64,000 nucleotides of DNA. Source: Planococcus soli. GTDB taxonomy: Bacteria; Bacillota; Bacilli; Bacillales_A; Planococcaceae. The position numbers and the translations under genes are program-made. The stretch is from NCBI RefSeq assembly GCF_016881065.1, contig NZ_WXYN01000002.1, forward strand, positions 5,234 to 69,233, written 5' to 3'. The notes under the pieces were generated by a model that saw nothing but the letters and a program-made list of their open reading frames with translations, did no database searches and was not told the origin of the DNA. This document shows, piece after piece, positions 6,577 to 14,623 of the stretch. Every line of letters starts with the position of its first letter. The stretch's first letter is position 1.

Positions 6577-6780
6577 GTGTCAAAAATAAACGGTACAAAC
6601 GGTTTGTTGATCGTTGTGAGTGTTTTATTGCTGGCTTTTGCTCTAGTTATTACTTTCAGCTATTTTAATACCAAACAAATTGACTCTTTAAGCACACAGT
6701 GTTCAGAGAATGGTGGGAATACCGAGTTAGAAATACATAGCGCTCTTTTCGCTAGTTATTCGTTTGAATGCAAAAGATAG
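6577..6780 (+). CDS. Small single-span membrane protein
   Basis: 67 residues from a GTG at 6577 with AAGGGAGG 8 nt upstream; an ATG at 6544 lacks a ribosome binding site. One membrane segment (about 9-31) is followed by an outside-facing tail with two cysteines (STQCSENGG and FECKR) that could form a disulfide. No family was recognised. It precedes the DUF3953-like gene by 48 nt, probably in one operon. Confidence 0.65.
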   Translation: MSKINGTNGLLIVVSVLLLAFALVITFSYFNTKQIDSLSTQCSENGGNTELEIHSALFASYSFECKR

Positions 6781-6828
6781 AAGCCAAAAAATTTATATGA
6801 AAATGAGCAAAAAGGAAGGGAGAATTTC

Positions 6829-7062
6829 TTGTTAACAATTCTACACACTATATTTGGAGTACTGACATTTGGGTTGGCTATTTTTTCATTAATCACAAAG
6901 AACTTCGAGTACCGACACTTTATGTTGCTCTCTATGAGTTTGATGTTTTTGATAATGGGAATCAAAGAGTTCCGAAAAGAAAAAAAAGCAACTGCCTACT
7001 CTTTGGTTCTTTTATCTGTCTTCGCACTAATTGTAGCCATTCAAGGATTTATACTGTTTTAA
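6829..7062 (+). CDS. DUF3953-like small membrane protein
   Basis: 77 residues with three hydrophobic segments; the pattern FGLAIFSLITKNFEYRHFMLL, then MGIKEFRKEKK and a last helix ending VAIQGFILF, is that of the Bacillus DUF3953 proteins. The start is TTG with GGGAG about 9 nt upstream. Function of the family is unknown. It is the last gene before dif-like site D. Confidence 0.65.
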   Translation: MLTILHTIFGVLTFGLAIFSLITKNFEYRHFMLLSMSLMFLIMGIKEFRKEKKATAYSLVLLSVFALIVAIQGFILF

Positions 7063-7124
7063 AATACAAAAGCGAGAGAGACCAAATGAGAAAAAAAGCA
7101 TTAGCCTTTTAAAGTAAATGAACT

Positions 7125-7153
7125 AGTTTACATATCATGACTTTATCAGAAGT
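7125..7153 (-). other. dif-like XerC/XerD site D
   Basis: On the minus strand: arm ACTTCTGATAA, a 7-nt spacer and arm ATATGTAAACT (10/11 to Bacillus XerD arm). It ends 27 nt before the start of the MerR gene and so contributes to that gene's upstream region. Confidence 0.6.
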
Positions 7154-7179
7154 TAAAATTTTAGGAGTGAATTTAAGAA

Positions 7180-7932
7180 GTGGAAAACAAAGAAAGTACA
7201 AGTTACTTATCAACGGGCGAATTATCAAAGATTTTGAATATCTCGGTGCGGACGATTCGTTATTACGATCAAATCGCGTTGGTGCGCCCTTCAAAGAAGG
7301 CTGCAGGTGGGAAGCGGTACTATTCCAAAGAGGATATCCTGAAGTTGCAAAAGATACTTCTGCTCAAATCGTTGAACCTATCGCTCGAAGACAGTCGGAG
7401 TATCCTGGAAGAACAGTCGATGTCTGCTATCTTGCTTGCTCATCAGTCTTTGTTGAGTGAAGAGATGGAGCACCTGACAAATTCTTTGAAGCATACCCAA
7501 TCGCTATTGAATTTACTGGACTTAAAAGCAATCCTTCACTGGGAGGATTTAATTTCCTTGGTGGCGAAAGAAGAGAAAGAAAAAGATTGGAATCAATATT
7601 TCTCTCTGGAACAGCAAGCGCATCTTAAAAGTCAGTTGCCTAAACTTGAAAGCGGGGATAGGACCACTAAAAAGTGGATCAATGTCATCAAAAGGATTGA
7701 GCTTTGTCTTAAGAATGGGGTTTCCCCTATCTCTTTGGAAGGTCAGCTTATTCTTGAAGATGTCGATATTCTATCGGAAGAAACGTTTGGCGACGATCCG
7801 GAACTGGTTGAGGCTTTTTGGGAAGTGCGCAGATCTCCCGAAGCTTCCGCTGAACTGGGTCTCTATCCAATTTCACCTGCTATTATCAGCTTTCTGGAGA
7901 TGGCTGCTAAAAAAGAAATCCCTCCCAACTGA
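7180..7932 (+). CDS. MerR family transcriptional regulator
   Basis: 250 residues. The N-terminal winged helix (about 9-78) contains YLSTGELSKILNISVRTIRY and YYSKEDILKLQKI, the hallmark of MerR proteins, followed by a dimerisation coiled coil and an effector domain of about 130 residues of unrecognised ligand. The start is GTG at 7180 with AGGAG about 12 nt upstream, a little far. MerR proteins bend promoters with long spacers; none is obvious here. The gene starts right after dif-like site D, so its promoter may lie in or across that site. Confidence 0.85.
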   Translation: MENKESTSYLSTGELSKILNISVRTIRYYDQIALVRPSKKAAGGKRYYSKEDILKLQKILLLKSLNLSLEDSRSILEEQSMSAILLAHQSLLSEEMEHLTNSLKHTQSLLNLLDLKAILHWEDLISLVAKEEKEKDWNQYFSLEQQAHLKSQLPKLESGDRTTKKWINVIKRIELCLKNGVSPISLEGQLILEDVDILSEETFGDDPELVEAFWEVRRSPEASAELGLYPISPAIISFLEMAAKKEIPPN

Positions 7933-7965
7933 CAATTGGACCATGGCAGTCTGGAGAGAGAATCG

Positions 7966-8664
7966 TTAAGCTATGGCAGTCAGGATCACTGCAATCCCGT
8001 TAAATATTCCATGAATTAGGATACTTGGAATAATGGATCCAGTTTTTTGATAGACCCATGAAAAAATAAGGCCCGAAACAAAATTCACTGGCAAGGTGTT
8101 GAATGTAGGGATATGGACAACCGTAAAAATAAGAGAACTGATCAGCATGCCGCTCAAAACGCCATAGCGGCTGCTGAAAAACCGGTAAAGGAAACCGCGA
8201 TAAAAGATTTCTTCATAGATAGGAGAAATGATAACGGCCGAGACAAATCCTATTGCAAAGTTCAACAAAGTCATCTGTGACTGGAGACTTTCCGTTTTGC
8301 TGTTTTCGGTTCCAACTCCTATAAAAGACATCCCAACAACCAAACCGATGCTCACGATGATCAGGATAATTGTCCAAACGGCTACCAACTTCCATTCTTT
8401 TAGAGGAACCGGTTGTAGTCCGACAGCTTTCCAAGATTGTTTCTCGGGTTTCAACACGATGATGTAAAGCGCCGTTGTAAAAATGATGGCCATGATGAAG
8501 CCATTCAATGTACCGGCATATAACTTATTTTGAAAAATGTCTAATAGATAATTAAATAATACAGTTTCAATGAAAATCGGAATCAGTACTAATACAAGAA
8601 ACAGCATATAAATTAACTCCTGCCATCTCCACATTTCATTTCGTTTAAAAGATCCTTCTAACAT
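7966..8664 (-). CDS. CPBP family intramembrane metalloprotease
   Basis: 232 residues with about seven or eight membrane segments. The conserved CPBP (Abi/CAAX protease 2) motifs are present: EEIFYRG beginning at Glu151, FTVVH with His184, and LIHGIFN with His218; these residues bind the catalytic zinc or activate water. Family members cleave prenylated or membrane substrates and several protect against bacteriocins. GGAGGG lies 7 nt before the ATG. It is convergent with the MerR gene. Confidence 0.9.
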   Translation of the reverse strand: MLEGSFKRNEMWRWQELIYMLFLVLVLIPIFIETVLFNYLLDIFQNKLYAGTLNGFIMAIIFTTALYIIVLKPEKQSWKAVGLQPVPLKEWKLVAVWTIILIIVSIGLVVGMSFIGVGTENSKTESLQSQMTLLNFAIGFVSAVIISPIYEEIFYRGFLYRFFSSRYGVLSGMLISSLIFTVVHIPTFNTLPVNFVSGLIFSWVYQKTGSIIPSILIHGIFNGIAVILTAIA

Positions 8665-8986
8665 TATTATCCCTCCAAGTTTCTAACTTCCTATCACCAG
8701 AATATCGGGTGACGTAAGGTAACCTGCAAGGATTTCTTTTTATAAATCTAGTTTTGAATCTGAAAGAGAAAAGATTTACTTGATTTTCTTTACTGTTAGC
8801 GTTCACAGAAGTTTATTTTTAAGAATATTTGGCCATGCCACTGTACTTTTTGATTATTAGCTTTACAGACAAAAGAGTTGAGCAATTGAGGTTATTTCCC
8901 TTATCTTGTATACACCTTTTTTCCCGACCGTTCTCGTTCTCATCATGATGGCCTAAGGCGGGGGAAATCCTTTCACAGCAAAAGCT

Positions 8987-9091
8987 CTATTTTTTACCAC
9001 CTTCTTTTTGAAATCGGGTTTCCTTTTCCGCCTGCTGAACTAGTTCTTTAAAATGGTTCCCGTATCTTAGAATGGCAAAAAAAGTTAGCAA
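8987..9091 (-). pseudogene. Short coding remnant
   Basis: A frame of about 35 codons, from a TTG at 9089-9091, encodes a hydrophobic start (LLTFFAILRYG) and a charged tail (HFKELVQQAEKE, then FQKEGGKK). It has protein-like composition but no ribosome binding site and no ATG. It is either a very small protein or a decayed gene. The rest of 8665-9154 shows nothing recognisable. Confidence 0.3.
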
Positions 9092-9154
9092 GTATCTACT
9101 AACTGTGTATTAAGTAAGTAGTAGGGTCGTTAACGTTACTTCTACCGAATGGCA

Positions 9155-9406
9155 TCAATTTATTATCTCGTCAGTAAATAAAGACCGCTTATCCTTTAGA
9201 TCTTCTATCGCTCGGTCAAATAATCGCTGCCTCTCTTCGAAACGATAGTGATGCCGCCAGTAAACGAAAACTTCTTTAGCTATACCCAGTTTTTTCGAAC
9301 CTTCTACCGCGTTCACCTTTTTTACTATGCAAATTTCGTACATGATCATCTGTAAAGATTTCTTATACTTACTTTCAATCGCAGTTTTAAAATCATTGTA
9401 CTTCAT
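9155..9406 (-). CDS. Small protein, possible helix-turn-helix
   Basis: 83 residues, charged and helical. The stretch VNAVEGSKKLGIAKEVFVYW resembles the DNA-recognition helices of IS3-type OrfA and small regulators (skip a helix, then KLGI..E..YWR), but no family was recognised with certainty. AGAGG lies about 8 nt before the ATG. It stands alone between two gene-poor stretches. Confidence 0.55.
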   Translation of the reverse strand: MKYNDFKTAIESKYKKSLQMIMYEICIVKKVNAVEGSKKLGIAKEVFVYWRHHYRFEERQRLFDRAIEDLKDKRSLFTDEIIN

Positions 9407-9570
9407 TGAAAAACCTCTTATTTTCTCCTTTTTAATAAAACGTAAGAAGAGTTAAACTAGATTGCCTTCTATTGGAAAGCAATAAATATAGGCAGCTAAT
9501 GGTATGGCTGAACAAATTTTATCTAGCCTTTAGTATTTTGTTAACTTTATGTAAGTTTTGCTAAATAACG

Positions 9571-9599
9571 TTGACGAAGTGGAAAGCTTTCGGTATGGT
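9571..9599 (+). promoter_or_regulatory. Candidate sigma-A promoter of the nuclease gene
   Basis: TTGACG, a 17-nt spacer and TATGGT. It would give a leader of about 130 nt ahead of the nuclease start. The rest of 9407-9736 holds no gene. Confidence 0.45.
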
Positions 9600-9736
9600 T
9601 TAGAAGATAATAGAAAAAACTGTAAATTAAATTAGTGGAACATTAAATAATTTACAAAAATCGATTGAAAAAAAACCAGATAAACTAGCGATTCCAACAG
9701 AAACATTTTTACAGAAAAGAGGAGGGCAACATTACA

Positions 9737-11683
9737 TTGGACAAAAGAATATGGAACAAATCAGCAAAAGCTTTATTGTCGGTAGGGTTGGTTGCGAGCT
9801 TGTGGGTACCTGGTTCACAAGTGGCAGTTCAAGCAGCTGCACCAGCAAGCGATCTTTTTATTTCGGAATACATTGAAGGCAGCAGCTTAAACAAAGCGGT
9901 AGAAATTTACAACGGAACAGGCTCTTCAATCGAATTGAACCCTTATTCCGTAGCGTTGTATGCAAATGGCAGCACAACCGTACAAAGTGAAATGGCGCTT
10001 TCGGGTACTGTTGCAAGCGGAGATACGGTAGTTATTTATAACAGTGGCGCAGATCCGGTAATTCAGGAACGAGGAGATCAGCAATATAACGGTGTGATCA
10101 ATTTTAACGGAGACGATGCACTGGTCTTGGAAAAAGACGGAGTTGCGATCGATTCGATTGGCCAAGTGGGCACACGCATTGAAAACACGAAAGATGTTAC
10201 GCTGGTGCGCAACCCGGATGTCCAAGCTGGCAACAGCGTAGTGGATGACGCATTCGATCCTTCGGCTGAATGGACTGCGTATCCCGCTGATACATTTGAA
10301 CACTTGGGCAGCCATACAATGAATGGTTTCGGTGAAACACCAGTACCTGCTCCAGAACCGCAGCCAATGGAACCTCAAAAAAGTTTGCATTACGAGAATC
10401 TGAAAAAGAAAAAGTTGACGATTGGCCAGCCAAGTGTGTCAGTGACCTTGAGTGGAAAAGCGTCCATCACGGATGGCGTCTATTTGAAGGGGAAATACGG
10501 TGAATTTCAGGGTTCGGGGTTTGCGGATGTCAAGGTGGTATTAAGCCCCGCTCGTTCAAATTCAATTTTTGATTTTAAGGGAATTGATGTAAAGAAAGTA
10601 GTGGTGGATGGCAAGAACGTTTCTGAAATCAGAGGAGCTGAAAATATCCGGGAGATCGATTTTATCGATGGCGCGGATTATGAAGAGATTCGCTTCTATA
10701 ATTCGGACGGTGAGCAGATCCCTTCTCCACATTTGCCAATGGAAAATAAAGCACATGTAGCAACGAAAGTGTTTGCCGGGGAACAAGTGTGGGCAGGGGA
10801 TCGCTTACAGTATGACCTAATGGAATATTTCTCTGATCCTGAAGGGGAAAGCCTTTCCTTTTCATCAACTAAAGGGATAGTCACTGGCTCAAACTTGACG
10901 CTCGATTTGCCGGAAGGCTCTCACATTGTCGGTGTGACAGCAAGCGACGGCAATCAAAGCGTCACCCAGTCATTTTCAGTAACGGTGTCTGCAGAAGCTC
11001 CGGCGCCAGAGGAATATTATGATACAGCAGATGGCTTGCAAGGTGAGGCTTTAAAAGCAGAACTCCATGAAATTATTGATGACCACCATCAACTCAGCTA
11101 TTCCCAAGTATGGGACGCATTGAAAACAACGGATGAAGACCCGAATAATTTAAATAACGTCCTCTTACTGTATAGCGGGGAGTCACGTTCAAAATCCTTG
11201 AATGGCGGCAATGTCGGCGACTGGAACCGTGAGCACACATGGGCGAAGTCTCATGGCAGCTTTGGAACGGCAATGGGTGCGGGCACGGATATCCACCATT
11301 TGCGCCCGACGGATGTCCAAGTGAACGGACTGCGCGGGAACTTGGACTTTGATTACGGCGGCACTGCAGTGCGCGGCTGCGATGGCTGTTTGCGAACAAC
11401 GACTTCCTGGGAGCCGCCAGATGAAGTGAAAGGCGATGTTGCCCGTATGCTGCTATATATGGCAGTCCGCTACGAGTCAGATGACGCAGTGGACTTGGAG
11501 CTCAACGACCAGGTGAATAACGGATCGACGCCTTTCCACGGAAAGATCTCCGTGTTGCTCGAGTGGCATGAACAAGATCCTGTCAGCAGCTGGGAACAAC
11601 AGCGAAACGAAAAGATCGAAGACATTCAAGGCAACCGCAATCCGTTCATCGACCATCCAGAATGGGCTGAATTGATCTGGTAA
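9737..11683 (+). CDS. Secreted nuclease: lamin-tail domain plus endonuclease I domain
   Basis: 648 residues with a signal peptide (about 1-34, cleavage near VQAAA). A lamin-tail domain follows (about 38-195: LFISEYIEGSSLNKAVEIYN, then NSGADPVI and GDDALVL), then a linker rich in Pro/Glu, a Cadherin/Ig-like stretch (about 345-420), and a C-terminal endonuclease I domain (about 430-648). The last contains NREHTWAKSHGS with the catalytic His and DIHHLRPTD, as in B. subtilis Bsn and E. coli EndA-type enzymes. It probably degrades extracellular DNA/RNA. The start is TTG, 11 nt after GGAGG. It is monocistronic, with a terminator at 11752. Confidence 0.9.
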   Translation: MDKRIWNKSAKALLSVGLVASLWVPGSQVAVQAAAPASDLFISEYIEGSSLNKAVEIYNGTGSSIELNPYSVALYANGSTTVQSEMALSGTVASGDTVVIYNSGADPVIQERGDQQYNGVINFNGDDALVLEKDGVAIDSIGQVGTRIENTKDVTLVRNPDVQAGNSVVDDAFDPSAEWTAYPADTFEHLGSHTMNGFGETPVPAPEPQPMEPQKSLHYENLKKKKLTIGQPSVSVTLSGKASITDGVYLKGKYGEFQGSGFADVKVVLSPARSNSIFDFKGIDVKKVVVDGKNVSEIRGAENIREIDFIDGADYEEIRFYNSDGEQIPSPHLPMENKAHVATKVFAGEQVWAGDRLQYDLMEYFSDPEGESLSFSSTKGIVTGSNLTLDLPEGSHIVGVTASDGNQSVTQSFSVTVSAEAPAPEEYYDTADGLQGEALKAELHEIIDDHHQLSYSQVWDALKTTDEDPNNLNNVLLLYSGESRSKSLNGGNVGDWNREHTWAKSHGSFGTAMGAGTDIHHLRPTDVQVNGLRGNLDFDYGGTAVRGCDGCLRTTTSWEPPDEVKGDVARMLLYMAVRYESDDAVDLELNDQVNNGSTPFHGKISVLLEWHEQDPVSSWEQQRNEKIEDIQGNRNPFIDHPEWAELIW

Positions 11684-11751
11684 GCAGTTGTTTGTATGAA
11701 AAATTGTACCGATTTTGAAATCGCTGCTTATGATTTCATATAGCTTTTCTT

Positions 11752-11794
11752 AAAGAAGACAGTGGGCATGAATATCTGCCCCCTGTCTTCTTTT
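11752..11794 (+). terminator. Intrinsic terminator of the nuclease gene
   Basis: AAAGAAGACAG pairs with CTGTCTTCTTT around a loop that itself holds GGGC and GCCC, followed by T-run. Confidence 0.85.
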
Positions 11795-12023
11795 GTTCGA
11801 TTGGTATAAATACTCATATATTGCAATCGAACTATGCAATTGTTGAGTAGTTGCTTCAACTTCAAGTATTCTGCGTTCCCGAGTCATACTTGGAAATTTA
11901 ATCTCAAAATAAATATACCCTTGTCCAAATTGTTTAAATATCAACAATAAATGTTAACCTATTATAAAATGTATATTATAGGCAGGAGAAAAAAAGATGC
12001 AACCGTAAAATTAAGCCGCTAAA

Positions 12024-12045
12024 GCAGCAGTAGCTGCATTTTTTT
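12024..12045 (+). promoter_or_regulatory. Small hairpin with T-run ahead of the two-component operon
   Basis: GCAGC pairs with GCTGC over a 4-nt loop and is followed by A and seven T. Just upstream is GGCAGGAG and a three-codon reading frame starting at 11998. The arrangement could be a leader attenuator of the operon that starts at 12130, or simply a terminator; no decision is possible from sequence. Nothing else is seen in 11795-12129. Confidence 0.4.
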
Positions 12046-12129
12046 AAAACCTGTGATCATAAAAAGGATAAGATAGATCATTCATAGTTTAAAATTCAAA
12101 ATTTGAAACAGAAGGATAGGGGGAACCGC

Positions 12130-12813
12130 ATGAATATCCTAGTCGTTGAGGACGATCGCACCATCGCTTCCGGTTTGACATACTCGCTGCAACAAGAAGG
12201 ATTTCAAACAATTTTGTGCCATACAGCGGCTTCAGCAAAAACTGCAATCGAACAACAGCTTGGAGACATTGATTTATGCTTGCTCGATTTATCGTTGCCC
12301 GATGGAAGCGGCTATGATTTATGCACGCTGGCTAAGACGAAGCGGGACATTCCTGTCATTTTTCTCACGGCGTTTGATGATGAAGTGAACGTCGTCATGG
12401 GATTAGACATGGGAGCCGATGATTACATCACGAAGCCATTCCGCATACGTGAACTGCAATCGCGCATCAATTCGGTGCTGCGCCGCTACCAGCACAAGAG
12501 TCCATCTAAATCTGTCATGCACCTGGGAGATGTCCAAGTGGACACAGTGAATGGGAAAGTACATAAAGGCGGCAACGAAATTTTTTTAACGGCTTTAGAG
12601 TATCGGCTGTTGTTGATTTTTGTTAACCACATCGGACAGGTTATCACAAGAACTCAGCTGCTCGATCGGATCTGGGATGTCGGCGGAGATTTTGTCAACG
12701 ACAATACGTTGACCGTTTATATCAAGCGGCTGCGTGAAAAACTCGAGGCTGATCCCGGACAGCCCACTCTCATCAAGACCATCCGAGGGATGGGCTACAA
12801 GGCAGGTGATTGA
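12130..12813 (+). CDS. OmpR/PhoB-family response regulator
   Basis: 227 residues from the ATG at 12130, preceded by AGGGGG; a TTG nine codons upstream is less likely. The receiver domain (1-120) has the acidic pair Asp8-Asp9, the phosphorylation site Asp53 (LLDLSLPDG) and Lys102 (ITKPF). The winged-helix effector domain spans about 130-225 and ends in KTIRGMGYKA, typical of the family. It overlaps the histidine kinase gene by 4 nt. The phased repeats before the downstream ABC operon are its likely target. Confidence 0.95.
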   Translation: MNILVVEDDRTIASGLTYSLQQEGFQTILCHTAASAKTAIEQQLGDIDLCLLDLSLPDGSGYDLCTLAKTKRDIPVIFLTAFDDEVNVVMGLDMGADDYITKPFRIRELQSRINSVLRRYQHKSPSKSVMHLGDVQVDTVNGKVHKGGNEIFLTALEYRLLLIFVNHIGQVITRTQLLDRIWDVGGDFVNDNTLTVYIKRLREKLEADPGQPTLIKTIRGMGYKAGD

Positions 12814-13820
12814 GCTTGCTGCGAAATCGTGAAATTCAGTTATTGTTTACTGTACTTGCTTTTTTTAGCCTAGCTGGTGTGGGGCTTACAGCTGTTTTCG
12901 GTTCTACTGCAGCTAGTTGGAGTGTGTTTGCCATGTCCATCGTATTGATTGCAACTACTGGAATTTTCACGTGGTGGCGCTACAGGGAGATCGATCGGCT
13001 GTCAAGCTATCTGCAAAAAATCAGTAATGGCGATTACCAGTTAGATGTTCGGGACAATACTGAAGGAGAATTGAGCTTGCTTAAAAGCCAAATCTACAAA
13101 GTAACGACAATGTTATCGGAGCAAAGTACGACTCTTCATGATGACAAAGAAAAACTGACGAACGCTATCTCTGATATCTCCCATCAATTGAAAACGCCAC
13201 TGACCTCTATGATGGTCATGGCAGATTTGTTAAGTGACAGCCGTTTCGGTGATGAAAAACGCACTGAATTCACTCGGAATTTGAACATTCAGTTGAAACG
13301 GATGGAATGGCTTGTTTCGTCGCTCCTCAAGTTATCAAAAATTGATGCCGGTACGATTGCTTTTAAGAAAGAGCCCATAATGGTCAGGGAGCTCGTCGAA
13401 AAAGCGGTCGAACCGCTTTTGGTGCCAATGGATATTAAAATGCAGCAAATCGATATCCAAGGGGCCGACCTGACTGCATTTTCAGGAGATCTGAACTGGA
13501 CCACTGAAGCGTTAATCAATATTTTGAAAAACTGCGTCGAACACACCGCTCCGGGTGGAAAGCTATCGATTCGTTATACCGAAAATGTACTTTATACTGA
13601 AATCATTATCAAGGATAGCGGGAGCGGCATATCAAAACAAGACTTGCCGCACATCTTCAAACGCTTCTACAAAGGCAGCAATGCAAGCGATGAGAGTGTC
13701 GGCATTGGCCTTGCCATGGCGTATAGCATCATCACCAGCCAACAAGGAGATATCGAAGTGAAGAGCGAACCGGAGATGGGCACGGTCTTTCATATTAAGT
13801 TCTACAAGCAGGTAGTTTAA
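12810..13820 (+). CDS. Sensor histidine kinase
   Basis: 336 residues with two membrane helices (about 10-30 and 36-56) separated by only a few residues, so there is almost no outside sensor; a HAMP-like region (57-105), HisKA with phospho-accepting His125 (ISHQLKTPL) and an HATPase domain with NILKNCVEH, DSGSGI and GIGLAMA. Kinases with such short loops, next to ABC exporters, often sense envelope stress or antimicrobial peptides through the transporter itself; that is inference here. TTG start inside the response regulator stop. Confidence 0.95.
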   Translation: MSLLRNREIQLLFTVLAFFSLAGVGLTAVFGSTAASWSVFAMSIVLIATTGIFTWWRYREIDRLSSYLQKISNGDYQLDVRDNTEGELSLLKSQIYKVTTMLSEQSTTLHDDKEKLTNAISDISHQLKTPLTSMMVMADLLSDSRFGDEKRTEFTRNLNIQLKRMEWLVSSLLKLSKIDAGTIAFKKEPIMVRELVEKAVEPLLVPMDIKMQQIDIQGADLTAFSGDLNWTTEALINILKNCVEHTAPGGKLSIRYTENVLYTEIIIKDSGSGISKQDLPHIFKRFYKGSNASDESVGIGLAMAYSIITSQQGDIEVKSEPEMGTVFHIKFYKQVV

Positions 13821-13838
13821 ATGGCTCCTGCTTTTTTT
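13806..13838 (+). terminator. Terminator overlapping the kinase stop codon
   Basis: AAGCAGG pairs with CCTGCTT and seven T follow. It separates the two-component operon from the ABC operon. Confidence 0.8.
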
Positions 13839-13852
13839 AGTTGTTCTGCAAA

Positions 13853-13906
13853 GTGACTAGACTGTCACCTTCGAGTCACCTCGCAGTCATGTAGTCTCGT
13901 TATACT
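13853..13906 (+). promoter_or_regulatory. Phased 11-bp repeats and -10 box before the ABC operon
   Basis: GTGACT (13853), GTCACC (13864), GTCACC (13875) and GTCATG (13886) begin at exact 11-bp intervals, ending just before a TATACT -10 box at 13901. Tandem repeats of one helical turn that overlap the -35 region are the usual binding pattern of OmpR-family regulators, so the regulator at 12130 is the likely activator. The repeats are seen; the link is inferred. Confidence 0.7.
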
Positions 13907-13939
13907 GAAACAAGAGATTAACATAATGGAGGTTTTCTA

Positions 13940-14623
13940 ATGACGATTGTAGAAGTGAAGAATCTATCAAAAGTATACGGTGAAGGCGAAACCGCTGTGG
14001 CAGCGCTTGATGACGTCTCGTTTTCTGTGAACAAAGGCGAGTTTATTTGCATCATCGGGCCATCGGGTTCAGGGAAATCGACGTTGCTTCATTTGCTGGG
14101 CGGAGTCGATCAGCCAACGAGTGGCAATGTATCAATCGACCAAACGGACATTTATTCGTTGGACGAAACTCAACTCGCCATTTTTAGGCGTCGCCAAATC
14201 GGGTTGATCTACCAATTTTACAATTTGATTCCGATTTTAACCGTCGAAGAAAATATTACCCTGCCTATGCTCTTGGATGAGCAAAAAGTGGATCCGCTGC
14301 AATTCAACAAAATTTCGAACGCATTAGGGCTTGAAAATCGATTGGCCCATCTGCCCAATCAGCTCTCCGGCGGACAGCAACAACGTGTGTCAATCGGGCG
14401 GGCACTGATCAGCAACCCGGCAATTATGTTGGCAGATGAACCGACGGGTAATCTGGACAGTAAAAATAGTGAAGAAATAATGGATCTGTTGAAAATGTTC
14501 AATAAAACATTTAACCAGACATTGATCGTTATTACGCACGATGAGCGCATCGCTCTGCAGGCAGACCGTATTATAACTATAGAAGACGGTAAAGTGGCAA
14601 AAGATGAGGTTATCCGGCCATGA
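13940..14623 (+). CDS. ABC transporter ATP-binding protein, MacB/LolD type
   Basis: 227 residues with Walker A GPSGSGKS (40-47), a Q-loop region, signature LSGGQQQR, Walker [13 protein letters not shown] and the H-loop ITHDE. The NLD after Walker B marks the group that pairs with FtsX-type permeases and works on membrane or peptide substrates rather than small-solute import. It overlaps the permease gene by 4 nt (ATGA), and lies downstream of the phased-repeat promoter. Confidence 0.95.
   Translation: MTIVEVKNLSKVYGEGETAVAALDDVSFSVNKGEFICIIGPSGSGKSTLLHLLGGVDQPTSGNVSIDQTDIYSLDETQLAIFRRRQIGLIYQFYNLIPILTVEENITLPMLLDEQKVDPLQFNKISNALGLENRLAHLPNQLSGGQQQRVSIGRALISNPAIMLADEPTGNLDSKNSEEIMDLLKMFNKTFNQTLIVITHDERIALQADRIITIEDGKVAKDEVIRP

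Noticed and set aside
7137-7460. 107-codon frame overlapping the MerR gene
   Set aside because: The MerR frame has clear helix-turn-helix residues; the other frame is a shadow.
11750-11947. 65-codon open frame on the minus strand
   Set aside because: Its end overlaps the nuclease terminator and there is no ribosome binding site; only a TTG start is available.
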